64,000 nt of DNA, taken from Alphaproteobacteria bacterium (GTDB lineage Bacteria > Pseudomonadota > Alphaproteobacteria > ATCC43930 > CGMCC-115725). Positions 1 through 11,727 of the stretch are shown here, piece after piece. Location: positions 186,001 through 250,000 of the forward strand of contig JAGWNF010000003.1 in NCBI GenBank assembly GCA_028871455.1, given 5' to 3'. Numbering within the stretch: position 1 is the first letter of the stretch; each line of letters begins with the position of its first letter. Below the pieces are notes generated by a model, which ran no database searches, had not been told where the DNA came from, and saw only the letters and a list, made by a program, of their open reading frames with translations. Made by a program: the position numbers and the translations under genes.

Positions 1-1079
1 GCAACGCCGAGCTGGCTGCCCATGCCGCCGAGCACCACGATCGACAGGACGGTGGCGGATTCCTGGAAGTTGAAGCTCTCCGGGCTGATGAAGCCGGCGC
101 GCGCTGCGAAGAGCGCGCCGGCGAAACCGCCGGTCATGGCGCCGATCGCGAAGGCCGACAGTTTGGTGGTCGTCGGATTGAGGCCGAGGGCGCGGCAGGC
201 GATCTCGTCCTCGCGCAGCGCCTCCCACGCCCGGCCGATCGGCAGGCGGCGGACGCGCAGGCTGAACCAGTTGATGGCGAGCGCCACCGCCAGGGCGACA
301 TAATAGAGCCAGATCAGGCGCTGAATCGGATCGTAGGCGATACCGAAAAAGTGATTGAACGTCGTCACGCCAGCCGGCGCGCCGGCCGCGATCGGCATGC
401 CGAACACGCTCGGACGCGGAATATCGCCGATGCCGTTCGGGCCGCCGGTCACCGCAGTCCAGTTGTTGAGCACGATGCGGACGATCTCGCCGAAGCCGAG
501 CGTTACGATCGCAAGATAGTCGCCGCGCAGACGCAAGACCGGTATGCCCAGAAGAATCCCGGCGGTGGCCGCGGTCATGCCCGACAGCGGCAACATCTCC
601 CAGAACGACACGTGGTACCATTGGGCCGCGAGCGCGAACGTGTAAGCGCCGACGGCGTAGAAGGCGACATAGCCGAGATCGAGGAGCCCGGCGAGACCGA
701 CGACGACATTCAGGCCCCAGCCGAGAATAACGTAGATGAGGGCCAGCGTGCCCAAATCGATCGACCGCCGCGACGCGAACGGCGTCACCGGCAACAGCAC
801 TGCAAACACGATCAGCGCGGCCGAGGCCAGTTTCACCAACTTACCCTGGGGTATCGCTGTCTTTCGCACCCCGAACTGGTGCAAGTGGAAACGTCGCGGT
901 ACCAGGCCAAACAGCAACCGTCCGGCGAAAACCACGGCAGCCGCGATTGCAACCCACGAGAACCGCGTCGAGAATCCGACGCCGGCATCGCTGGTTTCGA
1001 AGCCGATCAACGGGAAGGCAAGAGCGAGCGCGATCAACGCCGCGAGGCCAGCGTCTTTGACGCGCGGCGCCGCGCTCAT
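1..1079 (-). CDS. livM: Branched-chain amino acid ABC transporter permease LivM (3' end beyond window)
   Basis: This is the inner-membrane permease LivM of a high-affinity branched-chain amino acid (or related amide/carboxylate) ABC importer; it pairs with LivH. About 359 residues are visible and the C-terminus is cut off by the window edge. The translation is strongly hydrophobic after residue 50 and carries the LivM signature stretches GLAGLLDLGYVAFYAVGAYT, LRLRGDYLAIVTLGFGEIVR and ALREDEIACRALGLN. The start ATG overlaps the livH stop as TGATG, so the two are translationally coupled. The ATP-binding and periplasmic subunits are not in view, so the substrate cannot be fixed. Confidence 0.93.
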   Translation of the reverse strand, partial: MSAAPRVKDAGLAALIALALAFPLIGFETSDAGVGFSTRFSWVAIAAAVVFAGRLLFGLVPRRFHLHQFGVRKTAIPQGKLVKLASAALIVFAVLLPVTPFASRRSIDLGTLALIYVILGWGLNVVVGLAGLLDLGYVAFYAVGAYTFALAAQWYHVSFWEMLPLSGMTAATAGILLGIPVLRLRGDYLAIVTLGFGEIVRIVLNNWTAVTGGPNGIGDIPRPSVFGMPIAAGAPAGVTTFNHFFGIAYDPIQRLIWLYYVALAVALAINWFSLRVRRLPIGRAWEALREDEIACRALGLNPTTTKLSAFAIGAMTGGFAGALFAARAGFISPESFNFQESATVLSIVVLGGMGSQLGV

Positions 1080-1993
1080 CACACCTTCTCGACCTCAGGG
1101 CGTCCGAGCAGACCGCTCGGCCGGAACATCAATACCAGGATGAGCACCGCATACACCGCGACGTCCTTGTATTCGGACGGGCAATAGCCGGACCAGAACG
1201 CTTCGATGACGCCGATCAGCAAGCCGCCGAGAACCGCGCCGGGCAGCGAGCCGATGCCGCCCAGCACCGCGGCAGTGAACGCCTTGATGCCGGCGAGAAA
1301 GCCGATGAAGAAGTCGATCACGCCGTATTGCAGAGTCACCATGAGACCGGCGACCGCGGCGAGCGCTGCACCGATGACGAAGGTCAGCGAGATGGTGCGG
1401 TCGACATCGATGCCGAGCAGCGCCGCCATCGTCATGTCCTGCTCCGTCGCGCGTTGCGCCCGGCCGAGCGGCGTCAGCTGGATGATCGCCGTAAAGACGA
1501 CCATCAGCAGCAGCGTTGCGCCGACGATGATCAGCTGCAGCCAGCTCACGCTCACCACGAAGCCGCCCTGCTGCATCAGGTCGAACCCGCCCGTGATGAT
1601 CGGCGGCAGCGCCTTCTCGTGCGCGCCCTGAACCAGCAGCACGTAATTCTGCAGGAAGATCGACATGCCGATCGCCGAGATCAGCGGCGCCAGGCGGAAC
1701 GAGCCGCGCAGCGGCCGATAAGCGATGCGCTCGACCGCCCAGCCGTAGACCGCGGTCAACGCCATCGCGATCAGCAGCACCAGCAGCAGCGCCAATGGAA
1801 TCCACGTGATGCCGATCACGCCGAGCACGACGAAGAAGATCAACGAGATGAACGCGCCGATCATGAAGATTTCGCCGTGGGCGAAATTGATCATGCCGAC
1901 GATGCCGTAGACCATCGTGTAGCCGATGGCGATCAGGGCATAAATCGCGCCCAGCGTCAGCCCGTTGACGAGCTGCTGAATGAAATACGCCAT
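1079..1993 (-). CDS. livH: Branched-chain amino acid ABC transporter permease LivH
   Basis: LivH is the second membrane permease of the importer. The 304-residue product begins MAYFIQQLVNGLTLGAIYAL and contains the LivH hallmark MVYGIVGMINFAHGEIFMIG and a C-terminal FTAAVLGGIGSLPGAVLGG. I chose the internal ATG at 1993 because a GGGGGAGGGG Shine-Dalgarno stands directly upstream and the family begins there; the frame is open 15 codons further back. Its stop overlaps the livM start. It is the first visible gene of a leftward operon and is divergent from msrQ, leaving about 150 bp between them for promoters. Confidence 0.94.
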   Translation of the reverse strand: MAYFIQQLVNGLTLGAIYALIAIGYTMVYGIVGMINFAHGEIFMIGAFISLIFFVVLGVIGITWIPLALLLVLLIAMALTAVYGWAVERIAYRPLRGSFRLAPLISAIGMSIFLQNYVLLVQGAHEKALPPIITGGFDLMQQGGFVVSVSWLQLIIVGATLLLMVVFTAIIQLTPLGRAQRATEQDMTMAALLGIDVDRTISLTFVIGAALAAVAGLMVTLQYGVIDFFIGFLAGIKAFTAAVLGGIGSLPGAVLGGLLIGVIEAFWSGYCPSEYKDVAVYAVLILVLMFRPSGLLGRPEVEKV

Positions 1994-2142
1994 GCCCCTC
2001 CCCCGCGCGGCGAGCAACCGGCTCGCCACAGCGGCCACTCAAGGTAAAGGCGCGGTACGGGCGGGAGCAAGAGCCGCCAGGCTCCGCGACTCGTGATCGA
2101 AAGTGGCTGGGCGATGGCGCACCGGCACGTTAGATAGGAGCG

Positions 2143-2997
2143 ATGCAGCCCCTCAAGCGACCGTGGCGCGATTACAGCGGTCGAGTCTCGCCACTCAAGA
2201 CAGCGGTCTTCGTCGCCTTATTCATGCCCGGCGCATGGGTTGCCTACAAGTTCGCCACCGACCAGCTCGGCGCCCGGCCGTTGCAGGAGGCGCTGCTCGA
2301 GATCGGCCAATGGACACTGCGGCTGGTCTTTCTGGCGCTGGCGATCACGCCGCTGTCGCGCGTGCTGGTTTGGCCGCGGCTCAACTTGGTGCGACGTATG
2401 ATCGGCGTCGCGGCCTTCGCCTATGTTTGCACCCACCTGACGCTCTATACGGCCAGCGAAGCCTTCAATCTCGGCACGGTCGCCGGCGAGATCCTGAAGC
2501 GGGTTTATTTGTCGATCGGCTTCGTCGCCTTGCTCGGCTTGACCGCACTGGCGGCGACCTCGACCGATGCCATGGTCCGTCGCCTGAGTCCGCGGCGCTG
2601 GCAGGCGCTACACCGCTTCGTTTATCTCATCGCTGTCTTGGGCGCCTGGCATTTCTTCCTCCAGACCAAGCTCGACGAGTGGGAGCCGTTCGTGATGATC
2701 GGCCTGCTCGCTTGGCTGCTGGGATGGCGCGTCCTGGCGTGGAGCTTCGGCCGTCGTCCGGTGCCGCTGTGGAGCGTCGCGCTGCTGAGCCTCGCGGCCG
2801 GACCGTTTACCGCACTGGCCGAGGCGCTCTATTTCAATCTCAAGATGCACGTGCCGATCGAACGCGTGCTAATGGCGGACCTGTCGCTCGAGACCGGTCT
2901 GCGGCCAGCCTGGGTCGTGTTCGGCATCGTCGCCGCGGTAACCGTCGCGGCTTTCGGCCGCGCCGCGCTTCGCCGGCCGCGCCTCAAGCCCGCCTGA
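2143..2997 (+). CDS. msrQ: MsrQ-like heme-binding ferric-reductase-type membrane protein
   Basis: The 284-residue product matches the MsrQ (YedZ) family, the heme b membrane subunit that passes electrons to the periplasmic methionine sulfoxide reductase MsrP. It has about six hydrophobic segments in the core, with candidate heme-ligand histidines in YVCTHLTLY, ALHRFVYLIA and GAWHFFLQTK. The family is usually about 200 residues; here there are about 80 extra C-terminal residues containing two further hydrophobic segments and ending in an Arg-rich tail. No msrP gene lies next to it, so its partner is either elsewhere or different. RBS ATAGGAGCG precedes the ATG. Confidence 0.82.
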   Translation: MQPLKRPWRDYSGRVSPLKTAVFVALFMPGAWVAYKFATDQLGARPLQEALLEIGQWTLRLVFLALAITPLSRVLVWPRLNLVRRMIGVAAFAYVCTHLTLYTASEAFNLGTVAGEILKRVYLSIGFVALLGLTALAATSTDAMVRRLSPRRWQALHRFVYLIAVLGAWHFFLQTKLDEWEPFVMIGLLAWLLGWRVLAWSFGRRPVPLWSVALLSLAAGPFTALAEALYFNLKMHVPIERVLMADLSLETGLRPAWVVFGIVAAVTVAAFGRAALRRPRLKPA

Positions 2998-3040
2998 AGG
3001 CCAGTTGCCAGAGGCTTGATTTCAAACTAAGACGGGCACC

Positions 3041-4270
<1,230 letters not shown>

Positions 4271-4282
4271 ACTTCGCCCGTC

Positions 4283-5578
4283 CTATTCGCTCCACGTTGC
4301 GAACATCGCGACAACGACCGCGGCCATCACTGCGGTGGCGACCCACCCCGCGATCGTCAGCGACCGCGGCAGCGTGAAATTGCCCATGACCCGACGGTTG
4401 CGTGCCATCAGCATGGTGATGCCCATCAGCGGCACGGCGCAGATCCCGTTGAGCACCGCCGCCCAGAACAGCGCCTTGATCGGATCGATCGGCGTGATGT
4501 TCATCAGGACGCCGAGAGCGGTCGCGACGCCGATGGTCGTATAAAACGCCTTGGCGTCGAGTGGCAGGCGTGCGAGCCCGGCCGGCCACTGCAGGGCCTC
4601 GGCCAGCGCATAGGCCGCCGAGCCGGCGAGAACCGGCACCGCCAGCATCCCTGTGCCGATGACGCCGAGGGCGAACAGCCCGAAGGCGAAGGGACCCGCG
4701 ATCGGACGCAACGCCTGCGCCGCCTCGGCGGTCGTCGCAATGTTGGTGATGCCGTGTGCGTGCAGCGTCGCCGCGACGGCGATGATGATGAACCAGCCGA
4801 TGACGTTGGAGAAGAACATGCCGAGATAGGTATCGACGCGGATGCGCCGCAGCTCCTTTGGCGCCAGCAGCGGCGTCAGCAGCAGCGGACCGACCCCGTT
4901 CTGTTGTTCGTCTTCGGCCTCCTGCGACGATTGCCAGAAGAACAGATAAGGGCTGATCGTCGTGCCGAAGACGGCAACGATGGCGAGCGTGTAGGCGCTG
5001 TCGAACCGGAATGACGGCATGAACGTGTCGCGGATGACGCCCGACCAGTCGATTTTGACCGTCAGGGCCGTCGCGACATAGGCGAACAGCGCGATCGTCG
5101 ACCACTTCAGCAAGCTCACGTACCGGCGATACTGCATGAAGACCTCGAGCCCGACGCACAGCACACCGAAGCCCACGACATAGGCGAGCCGCGGCCCGCC
5201 GGCGAGCAGCCGAAGCGAATCTGCCATCGCGCCGAGATCGGCGCCGAGATTGATGATGTTCGCCGCCAGCAGCACTAAAACGGCGCCTTGCAGCAGATAC
5301 GGCGGATAATAGCGCCGGATGTTGCCGGCGATGCCGTTGCCGGTGACGACTCCAATGCGGGCGCAGATCTCCTGGATCGCCGCCATCAGCGGAAAGCTGA
5401 ACAGCATCGTCCAGGCCATGCCGGTGCCGAGCTGCGCGCCGACTTGGGAATAGGTCGCGATGCCGCTCGGATCGTCGTCCGATGCGCCGGTGATCAGCCC
5501 CGGTCCGAGAATCTGCCAGATGGTGCGCCCGCGCGCCGGCTGAGGCTTCGATTCAACCGGAGGGGCCGGACGACTCAT
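4283..5578 (-). CDS. NRAMP-family divalent cation transporter, non-canonical metal motifs
   Basis: The 431-residue protein has about eleven hydrophobic segments and the LeuT-like NRAMP layout, and would import a divalent cation with protons. In the first membrane helix the classical DPGN is DPSG (context [20 protein letters not shown]), and in the sixth helix the classical MPH region reads [20 protein letters not shown]. Both sites coordinate metal in canonical MntH/NRAMP proteins, so ion selectivity may differ from Mn/Fe. The first 20 or so residues are polar and proline-rich. It faces away from any obvious metal-responsive gene. The family is certain; the substrate is not. Confidence 0.85.
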   Translation of the reverse strand: MSRPAPPVESKPQPARGRTIWQILGPGLITGASDDDPSGIATYSQVGAQLGTGMAWTMLFSFPLMAAIQEICARIGVVTGNGIAGNIRRYYPPYLLQGAVLVLLAANIINLGADLGAMADSLRLLAGGPRLAYVVGFGVLCVGLEVFMQYRRYVSLLKWSTIALFAYVATALTVKIDWSGVIRDTFMPSFRFDSAYTLAIVAVFGTTISPYLFFWQSSQEAEDEQQNGVGPLLLTPLLAPKELRRIRVDTYLGMFFSNVIGWFIIIAVAATLHAHGITNIATTAEAAQALRPIAGPFAFGLFALGVIGTGMLAVPVLAGSAAYALAEALQWPAGLARLPLDAKAFYTTIGVATALGVLMNITPIDPIKALFWAAVLNGICAVPLMGITMLMARNRRVMGNFTLPRSLTIAGWVATAVMAAVVVAMFATWSE

Positions 5579-5640
5579 GCTGGCAGCATGACGTGCGGCT
5601 CGCCTCCGTCAATCGTCCTGCGGACTCGGCAGCCGGTCGG

Positions 5641-5677
5641 AAAAGCAAAACGGCCGGTCCCTTGCGGAACCGGCCGT
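5641..5677 (-). terminator. Rho-independent terminator of the MarR-type gene
   Basis: Read on the minus strand, a 9-bp perfect stem (ACGGCCGGT at 5677-5669 pairing with 5658-5650) and a 10-nt loop are followed by TTTT and, four bases on, a second T run. It lies 24 bp past the stop of the MarR-type gene and upstream of the NRAMP gene, so it should separate the two transcription units. Confidence 0.85.
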
Positions 5678-5700
5678 GATGGAGGCGAAGATAAGGCGGT

Positions 5701-6180
5701 TCAGGCGGCCGAGGTGAAGGCGAGATTGCGCGCGCCGAGCTCGACGGCCTGAGTCCAGAAGCGCTCGAGGCGGCGCAGCGTCTTGTGCGCCTGCGCGAGC
5801 TCTTCGGTCGAGAGCACGCCCTGGCCCAGGGCGGCGATATGCCGCTGGTGCATGGCGTTCAGCTTCTCGTGCAGCGTCAAGCCCTTGTCGGTGAGACGGA
5901 CCCGCACGGAGCGGCGATCGTGCGGCGAACGCTCCTGCACGATATAGCCGTTCTCGAGCATTTTCTTCACATTGTAGGAAACATTGGAGCCGAGATAGCA
6001 GCCGCGCAGCGTCAGTTCGCCGACCGTCATCTCCATATCGCCGATGTTGTACAGGATCATGGCCTGCACGTTGTTGATGTCGTGCACGCCGTTGGTATCG
6101 AGCTCCAGCTTCACCACTTCCAGGAACTGGCGGTGAAGGCGCTCGACCAGCGCGATGAGGTCCATATAGGCGGTTTGCAT
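5701..6180 (-). CDS. ldtR: MarR-family transcriptional regulator, LdtR-like
   Basis: This 159-residue winged-helix regulator has the MarR fold with the wing sequence ERSPHDRRSVRVRLTDKG. The stretch LTLRGCYLGSNVSYNVKKM and the N-terminal MDLIALVERLHRQFLEVVKL agree with the alphaproteobacterial LdtR group, which controls L,D-transpeptidase genes and osmotic or cell-wall stress in Liberibacter and Sinorhizobium. I placed the start at the ATG at 6180, preceded by GAGG, because a longer frame adds 28 residues without family character. It stands alone as a single-gene unit closed by a strong terminator. The LdtR name is from motif memory, so the regulon is not shown here. Confidence 0.83.
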   Translation of the reverse strand: MQTAYMDLIALVERLHRQFLEVVKLELDTNGVHDINNVQAMILYNIGDMEMTVGELTLRGCYLGSNVSYNVKKMLENGYIVQERSPHDRRSVRVRLTDKGLTLHEKLNAMHQRHIAALGQGVLSTEELAQAHKTLRRLERFWTQAVELGARNLAFTSAA

Positions 6181-6364
6181 TGCTGCCTCGGCTGCTACTG
6201 TGGCGCTACTCGTTGCCGCGCAGTCTACGGTTCTGCAGGTTAATACATCATTTAAGCGAAACACTCCGCAGCATCGCCAAGAAACTTAGGGATCACCTCA
6301 AAATCACAGAGGTTTCCGGCAAGTAAAGATTGCCGGCCGGAACGCCGCGTGCTCATTCGACGAC

Positions 6365-7423
6365 TCAGGCGAAGCTCGGCTCTCGCGGGCCGAGTGCCGC
6401 GAAATACGCGTCGACGTCTTCAGCCGTCACCGCCACCAAGGATGCCGGCTGCCAGTGCGGTGCATTGTCCTTGTCGACCAGCACGGCGCGGATGCCCTCG
6501 AAGAAATCATGGCCGGCCAGAATGTGCTGCGTCAGCCGATACTCGAGCGCAAGCGCCGCCGGAACGCTTATTCCCTTGCCGATCTGCAGTTGGCGGAACG
6601 TGATCTTGAGCGACAGCGGCGAGGCGCGCGCGATGGCCGTTCTCGCCTCTTTTGCCCAGTCCGCTTTTTCGGTTTCCAGCGCCGCCACGATCGCTTCGAC
6701 CGACGGCGCTGAGAAAACCCGGTCGATCTCGCCGCGGAGATTCCCCAGTTCCGCCGCGCCGGCGGCGCTGGCGAAACGCGCGAGCGCGGCGTCGACCTGC
6801 GCGCCCGCGTCCGGCGCGCGCCATTCGGCTGCCGCCAGCGCATCGAGCAGCGCGGGCAACCGATCGCTCGGCACGTAATGCGTCGCCAAGCTACAATAAA
6901 GAGCGTCGGCGGCGCCGAGGCGGCGGCCGGTGAGCGCGAGATAAAGTCCAATGCGTCCTGGGCACCGGTTGAGGAAACGCGTCGCGCCGACGTCGGGAAA
7001 AAGTCCGATCTGGACCTCCGGCATCGCGAACAACGTCTTCTCGGTGGCGACGCGGTGCGAGCCGTTGATCGAGATGCCGGCGCCGCCGCCCATGACGATG
7101 CCGTCCATCAGCGCGATATACGGCTTGGGAAACCGGTGCACGTGCGCGATGAGCGAATATTCCTCGCGGAAGAAATCGGCGCTCTCGCTGCCGAGCTTGT
7201 TGCGCGCATCGTAGATCGCGCGCACGTCGCCACCGGCGCAGAACGCACGGCCACCCTCGCCCACCACCGCGATCGCGTGTACCGCAGGATCGTCGCCCCA
7301 GGCGACGAGTTGCGGCGCGAACCGGCGATACATGCCGAGCGAAAGCGTGTTGAGCGCCTTGGGACGATTGAGCCGCACCATGCCGAGCCCGCCGTGGCGC
7401 TCGAAAATGATCTCGTCGGTCAC
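6365..7423 (-). CDS. 3-hydroxyisobutyryl-CoA hydrolase (crotonase fold)
   Basis: This soluble 352-residue enzyme belongs to the crotonase superfamily and should hydrolyse 3-hydroxyisobutyryl-CoA in valine breakdown. Visible landmarks are LNRPKALNTLSLGMYR, the oxyanion-hole region GRAFCAGGDVRAIYD, MDGIVMGGGAGISINGSHRV and the catalytic MPEVQIGLFPDVGATRFLNR. The C-terminal extension with LEYRLTQHILAGHDFFEGIRAVLVDKD is typical of the hydrolase rather than a plain enoyl-CoA hydratase. It lies downstream of no obvious valine-pathway operon; its left neighbour starts 185 bp away with its own promoter region. Confidence 0.9.
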   Translation of the reverse strand: MTDEIIFERHGGLGMVRLNRPKALNTLSLGMYRRFAPQLVAWGDDPAVHAIAVVGEGGRAFCAGGDVRAIYDARNKLGSESADFFREEYSLIAHVHRFPKPYIALMDGIVMGGGAGISINGSHRVATEKTLFAMPEVQIGLFPDVGATRFLNRCPGRIGLYLALTGRRLGAADALYCSLATHYVPSDRLPALLDALAAAEWRAPDAGAQVDAALARFASAAGAAELGNLRGEIDRVFSAPSVEAIVAALETEKADWAKEARTAIARASPLSLKITFRQLQIGKGISVPAALALEYRLTQHILAGHDFFEGIRAVLVDKDNAPHWQPASLVAVTAEDVDAYFAALGPREPSFA

Positions 7424-7582
7424 GGCGCGGCCGCAGCTCGGAAGCTCATGGCCGGCGGATCATAGGAGCCGGCTGCCGAGCCATCAATGCACGCTGCCGA
7501 AATCGTTGACGTCGCGACCAAGTGCCGGACCGTCCGATGACCGGCCTCGCAAAGACTCGAACGGCGTCGCTACACTGCGCCG

Positions 7583-8071
7583 GTGCATCCGGTCGCGATC
7601 GCGCAAATCCTGGCTTTGCTCGCCGTGGCGAATGGCACACCGGTCCTCGCCCGCCGCCTGTTGCATGACCGGTGGGCATGGCCGGTCGACGGCGGTTTGC
7701 GGTTCGTCGACGGTCGACCGGTCCTCGGCATGTCCAAGACCATCCGCGGCATCGTCGTCGCCTTGGCGCTGACGACGGTCGTCGCGCCGCTCGTCGGTGT
7801 GACGCCGATCGTCGGCCTATGGGCCGCAGGCGCGGCCATGACCGGTGATCTCCTATCGAGCTTCACCAAACGCCGGCTCGGCTTGCCGCCGAGCAGTCGT
7901 GCGGCCGGCCTCGATCAGATTCCGGAATCACTGCTGCCGGCGCTGGCGTGCCAGGGCGCGCTGGGCTTCGGCGCCGGCGACATCGTCACGGTGACAGGGA
8001 TCTTCCTCGTTGGCGAGATCGTGCTATCGCGCCTGCTCTACCGCTGGCGCATCCGCGAACGGCCCTATTGA
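7583..8071 (+). CDS. CDP-archaeol synthase-like membrane protein (CarS/DUF46 family)
   Basis: The 162-residue integral membrane protein has about five hydrophobic segments and the conserved pieces of the CarS-like cytidylyltransferase family: GMSKTIRG near residue 50, MTGDLLSSFTKRRLGLPPSS in the middle and GLDQIPESLLPAL after it. In archaea the family makes CDP-archaeol from CTP; bacterial members are common and their substrate is not settled. The start is a GTG, since no in-frame ATG precedes the conserved part. It converges with the metallophosphoesterase gene, with 3 bp between the stops. Confidence 0.78.
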   Translation: MHPVAIAQILALLAVANGTPVLARRLLHDRWAWPVDGGLRFVDGRPVLGMSKTIRGIVVALALTTVVAPLVGVTPIVGLWAAGAAMTGDLLSSFTKRRLGLPPSSRAAGLDQIPESLLPALACQGALGFGAGDIVTVTGIFLVGEIVLSRLLYRWRIRERPY

Positions 8072-8074
8072 GGT

Positions 8075-10148
<2,074 letters not shown>

Positions 10149-10187
10149 TAGCTAGCATAAATTCCGACATACACGTTGGGGGGAAGC

Positions 10188-10751
10188 GTGTCTCTCCTAA
10201 TGCAATTTAAAGATCAATTGATTTCGCTTGCTTCCGCGATGGTCTTGCTCGGAATCGGCTACCTATTCCAAGCACGAGCACGTCTCGTCTGGGCCCACGC
10301 GCATAGCTTCGTATTTTTGCTGCAAGCGCAGGGACAGGCTGCGACCCCCATTCCGCAGAACTTCAACGTATACACTGCGTCTGTATATATCGGAAATTTA
10401 GGCCGTCGCGTGTCCGCCACCGAAGTCGAGGTGACATTTAACTGGGAGCCACCGAACTACAACATTTGGCCCGTCCGTCCTTACAACGTTCGTCATAACC
10501 CGGATGGCCGCTTCACGCTTATCTTTCCGAACCTTGCACCCCAAGAGCAGTTTCAAATTGAACTTCTCTCCGCAAACAACCAGTTACCCTCGGTGCTCAA
10601 TGTCCGGTCGAAGGAGTGCGTGGGACGTAGAATTCAAATGCGGCCGATGCGAGCTTTCCCCTCGTGGTTCAATGTCACGGTTGTCACTCTTCTTATACTG
10701 GGAATTGCTGCCATATTTTACGTTGTGATCGAACTCATTCGCCTCGCGTGA
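10188..10751 (+). CDS. Unknown protein with N- and C-terminal membrane segments
   Basis: I do not recognise this 187-residue product. It has a hydrophobic N-terminal segment (LISLASAMVLLGIGYLF), a soluble middle of beta character (YTASVYIGNLGRRVSATEVE, FTLIFPNLAPQEQFQIELL) that could be an immunoglobulin-like fold outside the membrane, and a strong C-terminal membrane helix (FNVTVVTLLILGIAAIFYVV). The GTG at 10188 follows GGGGGAAGC; a TTG 12 bases earlier is less likely. Base composition is clearly poorer in GC than its neighbours and codon use differs (ATA, TTA, AGT occur). Its end overlaps the convergent YheT gene by 17 bp. Transfer is likely; the function is open. Confidence 0.7.
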   Translation: MSLLMQFKDQLISLASAMVLLGIGYLFQARARLVWAHAHSFVFLLQAQGQAATPIPQNFNVYTASVYIGNLGRRVSATEVEVTFNWEPPNYNIWPVRPYNVRHNPDGRFTLIFPNLAPQEQFQIELLSANNQLPSVLNVRSKECVGRRIQMRPMRAFPSWFNVTVVTLLILGIAAIFYVVIELIRLA

Positions 10752-11727
10752 GGCTTTCGAAGAACCGCGCGATCGCGAGATCGTGCCAGGCGACCGCACC
10801 GGTGCCGTGGAAGCCGACATGGCCGCCCTGCCGCGTCACCAGGTTGGTGAGATTGGGATGGCGGCGCCAGTCGAACGCGCGATAGGGCTCCGGCGGAATC
10901 CACGGATCGTCGAGCGCATGAATGACCAGCGTTGGCACGGTCACGCCGGCGAGAAATCGGCCCGATGCGTTGCGCGCGTAGTAGTCCGCGGCACCGTCGA
11001 AGCCGCCGCGCGGCGCGCTGTAGACGTGATCGAACTCCCAGACGCTGCGCGCGCTCAGCACCGCACGGCGCTCGCTCGCCGACAGATCGGCGCCGGGTGC
11101 GATCGCCTCGTCCTTCATGTAGCGCAGCAGGTAGCCTTGATAGGGCGCGTTACGGAAGCGGCCGAGCCGGCGCGAAGTCCCGGCGAGGTCGAGCGGCGCG
11201 GAGACCACGGCCGCGGCGTCGATGCGGGCGTCCTTGCCCCGCTCGCCGAGATACTTGAGCAGCAGATTGGCGCCGAGCGAATAGCCGACCACGACGATGC
11301 CGTGTGTCGCGAGCGCCGGCGGCAACGAGGCAAAGACATGCGCCAGATCGTCGCTGCTGCCGGCGTGGTATTGGATCCGGCAATGCGGCCGCGACCGGCC
11401 GGCACCGCGCAGATTGAGCCGCAACACCGGAAAGCCGCGCGACAGCAGATGACCGGCGCTCTCCTGCATGTAGAAGCTGTCTTCGAGGCCGGTCAGGCCA
11501 TGCACCAGCACGGCCAGCGGCCGGGTCGTCGCGGCGACCGGCCGATTCAGCATCGCCGCCAGCCGGTCGCCGCTGCCGTCGGCGAAGGGAAAATAAAACC
11601 GCTCGCCGGCGTGGCCGTCGAGGGCGCGGCTTTTCACCACGACCGAACGGATGGTCTGGAGATCGGGTCCCCACCACGGCAGCCGCGGCCGGAATGGCGG
11701 CAGTCCGTCTAGGACAGCTTCAGCCAT
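10735..11727 (-). CDS. YheT-family alpha/beta hydrolase
   Basis: This 330-residue soluble esterase-type protein starts PPFRPRLPWWGPDLQTIRS, the typical YheT opening. It has the oxyanion region VLVHGLTGLEDSFY, the nucleophile elbow VVGYSLGANLLLKYLGE (Ser near 150), the acid in HALDDPWIPPE and the histidine in RQGGHVGFHG. Physiological substrates of the family are unknown. Its start overlaps the end of the RlmM-like methyltransferase gene by 19 bp, making a three-gene leftward unit with the next two genes. Confidence 0.9.
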   Translation of the reverse strand: MAEAVLDGLPPFRPRLPWWGPDLQTIRSVVVKSRALDGHAGERFYFPFADGSGDRLAAMLNRPVAATTRPLAVLVHGLTGLEDSFYMQESAGHLLSRGFPVLRLNLRGAGRSRPHCRIQYHAGSSDDLAHVFASLPPALATHGIVVVGYSLGANLLLKYLGERGKDARIDAAAVVSAPLDLAGTSRRLGRFRNAPYQGYLLRYMKDEAIAPGADLSASERRAVLSARSVWEFDHVYSAPRGGFDGAADYYARNASGRFLAGVTVPTLVIHALDDPWIPPEPYRAFDWRRHPNLTNLVTRQGGHVGFHGTGAVAWHDLAIARFFESLTRGE

